Origin: Planctomycetia bacterium
GTDB taxonomy: Bacteria; Planctomycetota; Brocadiia; Brocadiales; Brocadiaceae
DNA: 64,000 bases
Direction: 5' to 3'
NCBI GenBank assembly: GCA_015075005.1
Contig: JABTVC010000002.1
Location: 372,001-436,000 of the forward strand
Notes under the pieces: generated by a model
Database searches by the model: none
What the model was told of the DNA's origin: nothing
Seen by the model: only the letters and a program-made list of their open reading frames with translations
Translations under genes and position numbers: made by a program
Part shown: piece by piece, positions 43,365 through 53,502 of the stretch
How positions within the stretch are numbered: the stretch's first letter is position 1
Layout: each line of letters opens with the position of its first letter

Positions 43365-44567
43365 TTAGGTAACATCGCCTTTTCTCCAGTCTTTCTGCCT
43401 TCTTGTTTCTAGTGCTTCTTCATAAATCGTGAGAAGCCTTTTAAGATGTATCTCTTTACGATAGCGCCTGTTTACCCGTCTCTGGCCTTCAAGCCCCATC
43501 TGCTTTGCCAGGGAAGCGTCTTCCAGGAATTGATTGATCCTTAAGGAGAGCCCTTTTACGTCTCCTCGCTTAACAAGAAACCCTGTTTTCTCATCTACAA
43601 GCCATTCCCGCGGACCGCCAACGTCAAAGGCAACAACGGGCCTTCCAAAACTCATGGCCTCTATTCCCACAAGGCCAAAAGATTCCGGACTCATGGAAGG
43701 AAACACAACGACCGATGCCCTTTGATAATATTTATCCAGATCGGCATAATCAAGGTTGTTTAAAAACATAATCCTCGCTTTAATTCCCATATCCTGTGCC
43801 ATCTTTTCGTATTCATTTAGGTCATCACCGATTCCCAAAATATATGCTTTCCATGTTTTCTCTTTTATGAGATTTAAGGCGGCGATCAGTTCGTGAATGC
43901 CTTTTAAAGGATCGGTTCTTCCCATAAAGAGGATGGAGCTACCTTCTGGTTCAACGTATTTATTCTGTAGGTTTTTTTCTGTGAAATGAGGGATAACCGC
44001 TACTTTTTCTGAGGCGATACCGTTCCTGACGGCCTCCTCTTTTATATAAAGCGATGGCACTACCACCCGATCTGCTTTTGCTGTAACCCACTTCCTCCAC
44101 AGCATATTTAAAGCTAAGCGCAAATTGATCTCTGGCAGGCAACCATTAGTAATACACTTGAACCCCATTGCATAGAAGCAAATATCGCGGTTGGGTAATA
44201 TCTTTGTGGTCTTGGGACAAAAGTAAAATGCCGTGTGGAGTGTCTGTATCGTTGGCTTAAGCCTCATTAATCTCCTGAGGATGAAAGGGCTGAGGAAGGC
44301 AAGGGTTTCATGGAAATGGATAAGGTGGGGGTTTTCCAGACGGACAATATCTCTGACCACCTTCCACATCTTCAATCCCGACTTAAGACCAAAGGAACCA
44401 TCGATAAAATATTCCTTTCTCCCTTTGATATGATAATTCTGCGGATGACGGGAAGAGACAATAACCGTTCCATGTCCACTTTCTTCCAGGATATTACACA
44501 GATCAAGAAGATATCGTTCTCCGCCCCCAAAAGGTCTATAAAGGTGGTTAATTTGCAATATATTCAC
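43365..44567 (-). CDS. Family 4 glycosyltransferase (GT-B)
   Basis: 400 residues starting MNILQINHLYRPFGGGERYLLDLCNILEESGH. The donor domain carries SILFMGRTDPLKGIHELIAALNLI and SMSPESFGLVGIEAMSFGRPVVAFDVGGPREWLVDEKTGFLV with the EX7E motif (about 300-320). A Cys-rich middle (FCPKTTKILPNRDICFYAMGFKCITNGCLPE) resembles mannosyl- or rhamnosyl-type GT4 relatives. It precedes the palindrome at 43095-43300 in transcription order. Confidence 0.9.
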   Translation of the reverse strand: MNILQINHLYRPFGGGERYLLDLCNILEESGHGTVIVSSRHPQNYHIKGRKEYFIDGSFGLKSGLKMWKVVRDIVRLENPHLIHFHETLAFLSPFILRRLMRLKPTIQTLHTAFYFCPKTTKILPNRDICFYAMGFKCITNGCLPEINLRLALNMLWRKWVTAKADRVVVPSLYIKEEAVRNGIASEKVAVIPHFTEKNLQNKYVEPEGSSILFMGRTDPLKGIHELIAALNLIKEKTWKAYILGIGDDLNEYEKMAQDMGIKARIMFLNNLDYADLDKYYQRASVVVFPSMSPESFGLVGIEAMSFGRPVVAFDVGGPREWLVDEKTGFLVKRGDVKGLSLRINQFLEDASLAKQMGLEGQRRVNRRYRKEIHLKRLLTIYEEALETRRQKDWRKGDVT

Positions 44568-44675
44568 TTATTAAAACCCGAGAGTATCTCCATTGACACC
44601 CAATTAATCGTCCGTACCGTAATTTCTTAATGCACGATTGTTTCTTTTTTATGACGTCTGTTGTAAAATATTTCT

Positions 44676-45476
44676 CTACCACCCAACGGCCGCTGCAAGT
44701 CTTTGATATTCATGTGAAGAACAGGCAATATATACCTCTGCCCAACCCACTTTTTTATTATCCTTAATACCGGAAACAACCGCATGATATCTCGACAGAC
44801 TAAAAACGCCTCCAACGAAATCAATTATCTCCGTCTGAGACATGTGTGCCGCTAAAGCATTTCTCTTTAAATCAGCAAAAGAAGTAATGTCTACTGCTAC
44901 ATTAAAGCATGGCAATGGTGTCCATATCCCCCAAGTATAACACATGACAGGGGGTAGGGATTTTATGGCTGCAAGAAATATCTGAATTGTAGCCGCATGA
45001 TCAGGATGGTCATCCATAATAAAAGGGAGAAATACGGCTTCTGGCTGGATTTCCTTAAGTACTTTGGATAATTCAGCCACGGTCTTTGATGAGACAGACA
45101 GTTCGCCGTCTCTGTTATCAAAAAATATCAACTTCTGAATGCCGATTATATCCGCTGCTGTTTGTGCTTCCTGTCTCCGAATAGAAACAAGTTCCTCTTC
45201 TCCATAACGCGGGTTTCCTTTTCGGCCATCAGTCATATATACGGATGTAATCTCAGCACCCCTTCCGCGATAATTTTGAAGCGTTCCTCCGCAGCCAATA
45301 ATATCATCATCCGGGTGGGGAGAGAGCACCAGTACATTTTTCTCGTCTAATCCTTCAACACGTTCCATGCGAAGATGTTTAAAAATATCAATAGACATCT
45401 TTATCCGTGCAGGCAAAAGTGTTTTATAGGCGAATCTTATAGTCTGTCTTATCATAGGAAAATAATCCCATACCAA
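44676..45476 (-). CDS. PIG-L/LmbE family N-acetyl-sugar deacetylase
   Basis: 266 residues. The zinc motif VLVLSPHPDDDIIGCGGTL lies at about 48-66 (variant of AHPDDE), with TSVYMTDGRKGNP and a second metal histidine in DDHPDHAATIQIF (about 160). PIG-L enzymes remove N-acetyl groups from GlcNAc-type sugars. In this locus it likely deacetylates a lipid- or nucleotide-linked amino sugar. It is the last polysaccharide gene before the mobile segment 45797-49894 in this orientation. Confidence 0.88.
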   Translation of the reverse strand: MVWDYFPMIRQTIRFAYKTLLPARIKMSIDIFKHLRMERVEGLDEKNVLVLSPHPDDDIIGCGGTLQNYRGRGAEITSVYMTDGRKGNPRYGEEELVSIRRQEAQTAADIIGIQKLIFFDNRDGELSVSSKTVAELSKVLKEIQPEAVFLPFIMDDHPDHAATIQIFLAAIKSLPPVMCYTWGIWTPLPCFNVAVDITSFADLKRNALAAHMSQTEIIDFVGGVFSLSRYHAVVSGIKDNKKVGWAEVYIACSSHEYQRLAAAVGW

Positions 45477-45796
45477 ATAAATCTTTCAATTTGTGCAATT
45501 AAAATGGTGATCACCCAGTGCTCCTTTATTGTTGGGAATGGGTTCGATTACATTGTCCGTCTATAAGCCCTTTGTCGGTAGATAAAGTGATTTTTCCGGA
45601 GTAATATAAAGATCGTAAGCATGATCTATAATATGTACCGTGATAGATTTCTTCTTTATCGATGACTTCGTCTTCAGTTGCAGGGTCTTTTAGCAATTAA
45701 ATCTCCTCTTTTATGTGAATAAGAAGTTGATCGTATTCTACCGTCTCCACTATTCCAGAACCCGAGCGAGTCGGAAGAATAGAGAAAGAAAAACCT
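45477..45796. other. Intergenic, no gene recognised
   Basis: About 320 bases upstream of the PIG-L gene and outside the inverted-repeat element. A minus-strand stretch (about 45590-45710) reads like a short acidic peptide (KDPATEDEVIDKEEI) after an AGGAG-like site, but no family or clear start can be assigned. Confidence 0.35.
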
Positions 45797-45999
45797 AGGT
45801 GGGTTAGGCGTCATACGCATCAACCTAACTTTTTACTAAAAACGAGCAGTTAGAGCAAAGGAGAAGTAAAAATAGTAAATTTTCAATGGAGATTAATTTT
45901 TAAATAAACACATCTTTTTCGCACACGGAGGAATTTTTTTGCTATAAAGTAAATATCATAGCATAAATAATTTTAGTAAATCAAAAATACACAATACGA

Positions 46000-47280
46000 A
46001 CCAAAGCGTGTCTCAACCAAAGACTTAAAGAAATCACAGAAAAATATATAAAGTGTTTTGATGAGGACAATTTGAATAAAATTGCCCAGTGAGACATTCT
46101 CTTTGTACAACGTTCAACCAATAAAGTATCCGGCAGAGACCTTTGTAGAACTGACGTCTGTAGAGCATTTGATAGTGGAATAATTTCTTTGGAAGGATTA
46201 TGATATTCTTCCCTACAGGAAGTCTCGAGTCAGATATAACCCCACAGGCATTGAGTAAAAAGATAAATAGCAAGAACGCGGTAGCATTTTAGAACGTACG
46301 TTAGAGGCCATATACAAAGAACAGGTAGCGCCTAAATTAAAGAAGATGCCTTTAGAGGTATTAGAGCAATTTTCAAATGTGTATCTCAGGATAGTACCCA
46401 AATAGAGCCCCAATGAGCATTTATCGGAAGAATTCAGAGGATAGGCGGCAGTGCGAGTAAATCCTCCTTAAAGATAGATTTATTATATGAGGCAACACGT
46501 CATATATTGAAAAAAGTTTTCATTACGGGAAGGATCTCATCCGGATCCAGAAAATGGAGCAAGAGTATTGGATCAGATACGGAAGGGATTTGATAATCAG
46601 GGATTTAGGATATTTTGATCTTCCGTATTAGAGATATCGGGAAAAAGAGCCCATTATTTAAGTCGCTTATTCAAGAGCACCAAAGTCTATTAAGCTCAAA
46701 TCCGGTGCGGAAGCCGTAGACCTTGCGTCATATGTAAAACAAATTGGTAATAGGGTTTAATAGATATGAAAGTTTATCTTGAGAAGCCAGATCATGCAGC
46801 CGCCTGATAGCGCATCGCACACCGGAGCATATAATAAATGACCGCCGACGTAAAGCCAAAAGATCAGCACAAAGAAAAGGAAGACCTTGTCCCGTGAATA
46901 TTTAGAATGGTTAGACTATAGCTTCTTCATCACCAATGTAGAGACAAAACCTGGCCGCCGGAAATAGTAGCAACCATATACCGAATGAGGTGGCAGATAG
47001 AGTTGATATTTAAACAATGGAAGCAATTATCCCGAATTGATGTAATGAAGGGAAGCCGATGCAGAAAGGATTCGCTGTCTCTTATACGGCCGATTGATAA
47101 TGATACACATCGTGACCTCAGATATATGCATTTAGCGCAGGGCATTGTCATTGTACCATGGGTCGTGAGGTTAGCGCAGCAAAGCTGATTCAATGGCTAC
47201 AGAGGAAAGGCCGTCTATGCCAATCCATTATAAACAACAGGCTTTCAACACTTATGGAAGAATTACACAAATAGTCTCCA
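46000..47280 (+). pseudogene. IS4-family-type transposase relic
   Basis: Fragments in several frames keep family order: EAIYKEQVAPKLKKMPLEVLEQFSNVYL, GGSASKSSLKIDLLYE, ESGIS-like stretches and finally YRMRWQIELIFKQWKQL (about 46978-47025), the YREK-type motif near the catalytic Glu of IS4 transposases. At least six stops or frame changes intervene, far more than elsewhere in the window, so this is real decay and not just read error. Confidence 0.7.
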
Positions 47281-47389
47281 GAGGACTTTTAAAACAAAAG
47301 CGACAGCGTAAAACAACTTTTGAATTAATAAGCGGCCAGATTGAATTTTTTAGAAAGTCATCATGATGACAGGAGACGACAGCCAACCA

Positions 47390-48270
47390 AAAAGAAGCAT
47401 TGTTCTCAAAGAGCCGAAACTAATCAAGTCGGTTCGCTATTGTGGGCGTGACTTTACCAGGAAGAAATGAGTTATTAGTGAAATAGTCACGACAAAAGGT
47501 TTGGGCAGAACGGCTATTTCTGAGAAGATATGTGAACAATTTCTATGGCTAAAAGCAGATGGCAAGCTAAAAGATATGAGTTGCCGTGTAGCGCTGTTGC
47601 GCATGGAAAGGGACATATTGGTCTTGCCGCCCCTTTGAGACGAAATGGCAATGGCAAACAGTACAAACACCGTACCATGTTAAATGATAAGCAACCTTTG
47701 CTCAATCTGTCCGCCGGAAAGATTCAAGATATAAGTTTGATATAGTAAAACCCCAAACAATCCCTGAATATGGAACGAAATGATTCATCGTTGGCATTAT
47801 TTAGGATATAAAAAATTGGTTCCCCCAACTTCGCTATCTGATAAATAGCCGTTCCGGCATACTTGGATCATTAGGTTTCGGTGCATCAGCCTGAATGTGC
47901 AGGCGAGAAGGTTTTATAGGTTGAGTCGTCAAATCTGGGAACAAAATTCCATCTGATAGTAAATAATTCCCGTTTTTTGATTTTGCCGTGGATAAAATCA
48001 AGGAACCTTGCATCAAGAGTATTGCAATTAATGAAGTCGCCAAAAACTTCCAAATGATTGGGAACAACGTTACAAATATCGGCCTGAATGCTAGAAACGT
48101 TTGTAGAAAAACGTTTCAGGGTACTGCATATAAGGCGGCAAATTGATTTGCTTAGGAGAAACGAAGCGAAGGGGGAAATTGGGAGACTATTCCAAACTTT
48201 ACGAAATGTAAAATTAATAATGGTATATCCCTGTGCAAAGAATTCCGTTCTGTATTACAACAATTGCCAA
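47390..48270 (+). pseudogene. DUF4338 (DruA-like) gene relic
   Basis: Reading across frames gives RYCGRDFTRKK then EIVTTKGLGRTAISEKICEQF, LKADGKLKDMSCRVALLRMERDILVLPP (about 47450-47635). Next are WNEMIHRWHYLGYKKLV (about 47780-47830), GILGSLGFGASA (about 47855-47890), NEVAKNF, and finally ARNVCRKTFQGTAYKAAN, which corresponds to the family's ETFVE-RFRGTCYKAANW block. This order matches DUF4338 proteins, now often labelled DruA-like after the Druantia defence system, many of which travel with transposases. Multiple stops show it is inactive. Confidence 0.72.
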
Positions 48271-48418
48271 TAAGTTCTAGCTCGTTTTTAGTAAAAGCTA
48301 GGTTGATGCGTATGGGTTAGGCGCCCCGTTTGTCCCATCCATTTCATGGTATATTGAATTGCGAATATCGAACAAGGAATTTCAAATTATGAGTTTTGTT
48401 ATCTGCCTTGCATCAGTC

Positions 48419-49894
48419 ATAACATTACTTTGTTAAAAATCACACGTTAAAAAATATTTTTAAGTCGTAAGTAGAGTCGGACACAACTTATGACTTTCAA
48501 TGCTTTATGACTAATATTTGCCCTTGATTTGCCTCTTTTATTCCTGTTATTAATTGCACTTGTGAACTTTCTGAGCAACCAACAACAGGGGCAAAGGATT
48601 TGAGTATTTTTGGCACAAACATTTCTCTCCTTAATAAATTTCTTAAACACTTCTCCACGTGTTTTAGCAAAAAACAAATGGCCATGTTTGCCCTTGTCAT
48701 TTATGCCTTGTTCAAAGACTACAAAAGAAACTCCCTTGATGCAATGGCAAAAGCCACCATACTGATTATCAGAAGTTTCAATACTTCTTCTCAGATTCAA
48801 AATGGGATATCCAGGCAATCAAACGCACACGACTGGAAATCATTCAACAGCAAAGAACTACCGCTTCCACAAAAGACGGGCTTCTTGCCATCGATGACAC
48901 AGGTTGCCCTAAACCCTTTGCAAAAAAGACCGAGGGAGCAAAGTGGCAATATTGCGGACCACTCAAAAGGGAAGAAGTCTGCAATGTCGGCGTTGGCGCT
49001 GTCTTCGTCTCACAAGCAAAGCACTTCCCTCTCGACATAATACCCTATCTCCCTGCCTCTGAATTCTCAAGAGGAAAAAACAATTCTCAATTTAAAGACA
49101 AAATACAAATCGCCATAGAACTTTTCGACCTCTACTCGCAAAGCTTCGGTTTCTCAGGCACAGTATTCGACTCATGGTATGCTGCAGCCAAGTTCCTCAA
49201 ACACATCCATGGAAAAGGCAAATTATTCTACTCAGAAATGAAATCCAACAGAAACATCTTCATGTACCATCCGGTAAAAAAAACACACTGTTGCATCAAA
49301 CCAGATGAGCTCGTTACCCTCATCAAAAAACATTATTGCGATAAGATCAAATACGTTACATTCAAAACTACGGATGGCTCTGAAGTTTCACATAAAACCT
49401 ATTCGTTCGAGGCAAAGCTGAAGGATTGTGATGTTCCCATCAAGTTTGTGGTCATTCTTGGCAAATGGAATAAGGACGACGATAACAAGTATCATATCCT
49501 TATTACCAACAATCTCCGTGCCTCTGCCAAAATGGTAATCACAAACTATTTGCTCCGTTGGGGTATTGAAAACTGTTTCAAGGAATTAAAGGACACCTTC
49601 TACTTCGATCACTACCAAGTCAGACATATCAACAAGATTGACAAATACTGGAATCTATGTCTTGTTGCATGGACTCTCACCTATTGGATCAAACAAAATG
49701 CCTATCTTACGAAAATCCTTGAAACGAAACCTACTACCTTCAACGAAATCAAACAGGCGGTCAATTCCTTACTCGAATTTGCCTCTACCAACGCCTTATC
49801 AAAGAACGAAAAACTTGCCAATGACTATTTTAAAATTAAATCCAAACGACTTAAAAAGAAATTGGTCGCTTAATTTTTAACAAAGTAATGTCAT
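48419..49894 (+). mobile_element. Insertion sequence with 23-bp imperfect inverted repeats
   Basis: The left end ATAACATTACTTTGTTAAAA (from 48419) is matched by the reverse complement of 49872-49894 (ATGACATTACTTTGTTAAAA...); about 21 of 23 positions agree. The interior holds a single DDE transposase gene (about 48600-49873) whose stop lies at the right repeat. Total length is about 1.48 kb. No clear target-site duplication was seen. Confidence 0.75.
48600..49873 (+). CDS. DDE transposase, IS4/IS701-like (one frameshift as read)
   Basis: The frame starting near 48600 reads SIFGTNISLLNKFLKHFSTCFSKKQMAMFALVIYALFKDY...DAMAKAT. A missing C near 48755 shifts it; the continuing frame reads HTDYQKFQYFFSDSKWDIQ, LLAIDDTGCPKPFAKKTEGAKWQYCG (first catalytic Asp), GTVFDSWYAAAKFL (second Asp) and LLRWGIENCFKELKDTFYFDHYQVR (Glu region), ending at 49873 (49238-49873 is the uninterrupted tail). 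About 425 residues when joined, a normal length. The true start may lie somewhat upstream of 48600. With the indel corrected the element could be active. Confidence 0.8.
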
Positions 49895-50038
49895 AAATTA
49901 ACGCGAATGCTTTTCTTTGCTTCGGGTTTATTCGCGTTCATTGGCGTGCATTGGAGGTTGCCGGGGTTTTCTCAATCAAATATTCTTTTATCCTTCGGCA
50001 TACCGTTGCGTTAATTCTTCCCGATATTACCTCACAAA

Positions 50039-51556
50039 TTACCTTACCACACGATAGATCAATCGAAACACCTTAAGCACCCTTGAGATAAAAAAACTGC
50101 ACAATAGCTGCAAAACGATACAACCTTTCTTCGGTATGAGCGATGCGACTTTACGCACCGGACGACTTGCTATCATGCGCAGGACAGGCGTGGGAAAGCG
50201 TCGCCTTAACGAAGGATGATTAGCCAGAAATACTGCAAGCCAAATCAGTAAAGTCTCGTAATTATTCTGGTACGATAGTACCCACCTCGTGCCACAAAAA
50301 CGTTTCATGTTTTCTAAAGGCGATTCGACAACAATGCCATCCTTGACTGCCCTGTCGTAAATGGGGCTACCGGGGAAAAAGGCTAATAAAAAAGCGCGTA
50401 TTTTCACAAACCGGGGAACGGCAATTATATATTTGTATGTCTGAATGATATCGTCCTTTGTTTCATAAGGATTATCAATAATGAAATCAAGAAGAACGTT
50501 AAACCGGTATTTATCAAAATAAGGGGTGAGTAGAGAAAGAACCTCCTTTGTTTTTGATACTTTTATTTTGCGTTGAAATACCTCATCTAGTACCCGCTGA
50601 CTTCCTGATTGAACACCCATCTCAACCATTCTGAGTAAACCGGTATCTAAAAGTATTTCCATCTTTTCTCTGCGAAAGGTAGGTGCGCTTATGCAAGATC
50701 CAAACGGCAGGCCAATCCTCTCTTTGTATTGCCGTGCAAAATCATCTAACTGTTTTTTGTCTCTTACAAGAAAATCATCATCAGCAAAAGCCACGTCTTT
50801 AATAAAGCTGAAACGCCTGATGGTATATTCCAATTCGTCAATAATCCGCTTAACGCTCATAAAGCGCATAGGAATATGACCATACATGCCAATATGCCTA
50901 GCGTTGGTACAATATGAGCAAGCGAATGGACAGCCTCTGGAGGTTAATATGGTGCAAGTAGGTTCGCCAAATGGATATTTCGAGAAGTATCTCTTGCTCG
51001 TTTCCCATGTCACAGGGGACAGTTTGTCGTCAAATACAAAATAATCGTTTAAATCATAATCGTAGTAAGGGAGGCTATCCATGTCGTGTAATGGTGGTAA
51101 TACCTTGTTCTTCTTATAGTTCCCATTCACTTTAAATGCCATGTTCGGCGTATTTTCGTAATCCGAACCTCGTTCCACACTGTTCACAAGTTCCACGACT
51201 GCCACGTCTCCTTCGGCAAAACAAACTCCATCGGCGTAGCGAAGGCTTGTTTCCGGTGCGGCTATACAATGCGGTCCACCCCAGATTACCTTTATGCCGA
51301 GATGTTTTGTGTGAATAAATTCAGTAATTTGCGCAGATATGGCAGCCCTTTTGGAATAGACCGCAAACATGGCAAAATCGCATTCCTTCAATGTCTCAGA
51401 CAAACATGCCAGGTCACTTGCCTGATAGGGAATGTTTTCGTTTCGAGTCAGCAAGACGTTTTTTACAGAATGACCTGCTCTTTTCAGCAAGGCAGAGATG
51501 AGACGGGCGCCGTCGCATGATATCATTCCGGTGGTATTAAAAAGCACAATTCTCAT
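50039..51556 (-). CDS. B12-binding domain radical SAM protein
   Basis: 505 residues. The N-terminal cobalamin-binding-type Rossmann domain (MRIVLFNTTG, KVIWGGPHCIAAPETSLRYADGVCFAEGD, about 1-135) precedes the radical SAM core. The cluster CX3CX2C is in TSRGCPFACSYCTNARHIG (about 208-222), and a helix-rich C-terminus follows. This class includes methyltransferases, ring-contracting enzymes and uncharacterised sugar or lipid modifiers. Next to the phosphatase-superfamily pair in the exopolysaccharide locus, it may methylate or rearrange a sugar or lipid; the substrate is unknown. Confidence 0.88.
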   Translation of the reverse strand: MRIVLFNTTGMISCDGARLISALLKRAGHSVKNVLLTRNENIPYQASDLACLSETLKECDFAMFAVYSKRAAISAQITEFIHTKHLGIKVIWGGPHCIAAPETSLRYADGVCFAEGDVAVVELVNSVERGSDYENTPNMAFKVNGNYKKNKVLPPLHDMDSLPYYDYDLNDYFVFDDKLSPVTWETSKRYFSKYPFGEPTCTILTSRGCPFACSYCTNARHIGMYGHIPMRFMSVKRIIDELEYTIRRFSFIKDVAFADDDFLVRDKKQLDDFARQYKERIGLPFGSCISAPTFRREKMEILLDTGLLRMVEMGVQSGSQRVLDEVFQRKIKVSKTKEVLSLLTPYFDKYRFNVLLDFIIDNPYETKDDIIQTYKYIIAVPRFVKIRAFLLAFFPGSPIYDRAVKDGIVVESPLENMKRFCGTRWVLSYQNNYETLLIWLAVFLANHPSLRRRFPTPVLRMIASRPVRKVASLIPKKGCIVLQLLCSFFISRVLKVFRLIYRVVR

Positions 51557-51798
51557 TGCAAATACCTATTCTCTCAAAAAACATGGATTAAGAATTAACC
51601 AAAAATGGAAGTAAAAGCAAATTTTTAGGTATCCTGCAGTCCTATTGCTTATATGACTTCTTCTATAGTAATTCCATCAACGTAATTTAGCATATTTAAT
51701 TTACATTTTAAATAATAATAGATACTATATACAAGACTGAATACGTGACTTCGTAAAAAATATTTTTGCCGAATGTGTCTTTGTTTTTATTCGCTTGG

Positions 51799-53466
51799 TT
51801 ACGATAGATAGCCCAACCCTTTTAGACTATTTCTAATACTTTCTTCGTCCTCTTGAGAATAAGGATCGCTCTTACCACCATGAGACCAGGACTCGACCCG
51901 TTTAATCGGGTGTGATTTGAGATAGGATGGTTCAATAACTTCTTCTAGTACCCTTCCGTCCATTTCTTCCAGCATGGGAAGACCCATAAGATATAAAATC
52001 GTTGGAGAGATATCTATTATTCTCGGCTTAAAGGTGTTGTTTTTACGACAGAAGGGACCGCTCATAATAAATATACCATTTTCACGATGCATGCCGGTGC
52101 CTCCCGAAACCGAACAGTTGCCAAACATTTCCTCTCCGTCTATCCTGGTGTTTTGCAAATAGGATCTGTTGTTTACCGAAAAATAGAGATCCGCTGCTTC
52201 CTTTACAAAAGGCCCGCGATAAATTTCTTCCTTTCTCGTAATCCAATCTGCGATTTTACCGTTTGGCTCTGATTCATCTCTCAATTCACGGAACTGTTCC
52301 TGAATAAACGTTAGCAAATCTGAAGCGTCCTTTTCGGTTTCTACGATACCATGTGGTTCTCTCCCCCGGAGGTTTATATTAATGCCACACTCATTAAGAT
52401 AAGCCTGTGTTTTTTGCCAGTCTATAAGTTCATCCATGTCCCGTGCGATAATCCGTGGTATTGGTATCGCTATCTTTTTGGCCCAATCAGGTACGTGAAT
52501 GCCTGGAATAAGCTTAGATACAATTTTATATAAAGTAGGCATCGTTAATATAATCTTTTTTGAACGTACATCTTTTCTTGTTTTTAGTAAACCTATCTTC
52601 TCCAACCATTTATTTACAAAGAAGTCCTTGTTTAAAGGGCCAAACCCATGGTCTGAGGATATAATAACCGTACAATCTTTTCCGGCAGTTTCTAAAATCT
52701 CTCCAACCGCACGATCTATCTGTTTGTAACCTTCATAGATAACCTTGCTATATTGAGAGAAGGGTTCATTCTTCCGGCCATCACCCGTATGATTCAGAGA
52801 TTTCCAAAATACGTGTTGAAGGCGATCTATAGAGGTGAAGACAACCATGGCAAAATCCCAACGATTTTCTTTTAATAATAGCAGGGTTGCCTTTTTTCTC
52901 TCTTCGGTCATTCGAGACACGGCCTCAGCAATCTTATTATAATATAAATGGATATTTCCCAGATCAGCGCCCACTACCTTTGGATCCCAATCATCTATTT
53001 CATATCTCCCAATTTTCTTTACAATATCCGAATAGATGTTGGAAGGGAAACTAACTACTTCGGCGTTTGGAGGAACGAGCATGCCAGAGATCATAACACC
53101 ATTTACCTCCATAGGTGGATAGGTAAATGGCACATTTACAAATACCACCTCTTTTTTATTTTTGCTGAGTATCGACCATAGGGGAGGGAACCGGATATCC
53201 TGCGACCCCAATGTCCTTCCTCCTCTATAATTATTATGAAGATCACCCTGAAAAAAGAATATTCCATGTTTTCCCGGGTTTACCCCCGTCATCATGGAGA
53301 CCCACGCAGGGCCAGTGTCGGGTGGTATCGTTGACTGGAGGTCTCCCCATGCACCCGTATTCATTAAAGAAGACAGAACGGGCAACTCACCCTGTTTAAT
53401 CATAGGGAGGATAACATCAAAAGTCCCACCATCTATTCCTATTACGATAACTTTTTTATTATTCAT
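51799..53466 (-). CDS. Alkaline-phosphatase-superfamily (type I phosphodiesterase/nucleotide pyrophosphatase-like) protein
   Basis: 555 residues. KVIVIGIDGGTFDVILPMIKQGELP (metal Asp near residue 11) is followed by TGPAWVSMMTGVNPGKHGIFFF, where the nucleophile would be a Thr or Ser of the PAWVSMMTG loop. IISSDHGFGP (about 270) and GTGMHRENGIFIMSGPF (about 475) supply the remaining Asp/His metal ligands. No signal peptide or membrane span is visible. It is a tandem paralogue of the 53503 gene. Members cleave phosphodiesters or transfer phospho-groups; here it may act on sugar phosphates or lipid-linked intermediates. Confidence 0.87.
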   Translation of the reverse strand: MNNKKVIVIGIDGGTFDVILPMIKQGELPVLSSLMNTGAWGDLQSTIPPDTGPAWVSMMTGVNPGKHGIFFFQGDLHNNYRGGRTLGSQDIRFPPLWSILSKNKKEVVFVNVPFTYPPMEVNGVMISGMLVPPNAEVVSFPSNIYSDIVKKIGRYEIDDWDPKVVGADLGNIHLYYNKIAEAVSRMTEERKKATLLLLKENRWDFAMVVFTSIDRLQHVFWKSLNHTGDGRKNEPFSQYSKVIYEGYKQIDRAVGEILETAGKDCTVIISSDHGFGPLNKDFFVNKWLEKIGLLKTRKDVRSKKIILTMPTLYKIVSKLIPGIHVPDWAKKIAIPIPRIIARDMDELIDWQKTQAYLNECGININLRGREPHGIVETEKDASDLLTFIQEQFRELRDESEPNGKIADWITRKEEIYRGPFVKEAADLYFSVNNRSYLQNTRIDGEEMFGNCSVSGGTGMHRENGIFIMSGPFCRKNNTFKPRIIDISPTILYLMGLPMLEEMDGRVLEEVIEPSYLKSHPIKRVESWSHGGKSDPYSQEDEESIRNSLKGLGYLS

Positions 53467-53502
53467 ATTTTTTCGTTCTTGCTATTCAAAAGATTTAAAA
53501 TT

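Larger units (their letters stand above)
45797..48315. mobile_element. Decayed 2.5-kb element bounded by long inverted repeats
   Basis: The left end (about 45814-45847) reads TACGCATCAACCTAACTTTT...AAAAACGAGC. The right end (about 48280-48314) is its near-perfect reverse complement: GCTCGTTTTTAGTAAAAGCT, then AGGTTGATGCGTATG. Each end also carries an outer GGGTTAGGCG motif. Between them lie remnants of an IS4-type transposase and of a DUF4338 (DruA-like) gene, both on the plus strand and riddled with stops. Either both ends belong to one transposon, or two copies of a small palindromic repeat happen to flank the relics. It splits the exopolysaccharide locus between the PIG-L and B12-radical-SAM genes. 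Confidence 0.65.

Noticed and set aside
47834..48067. 77-residue minus-strand frame with a hydrophobic start
   Set aside because: The plus strand here matches DUF4338 segments, so the minus frame is a shadow.
45797..48315. A working Druantia defence locus
   Set aside because: Only a DruA-like relic is present, full of stops, with no druB-E genes or large helicase.
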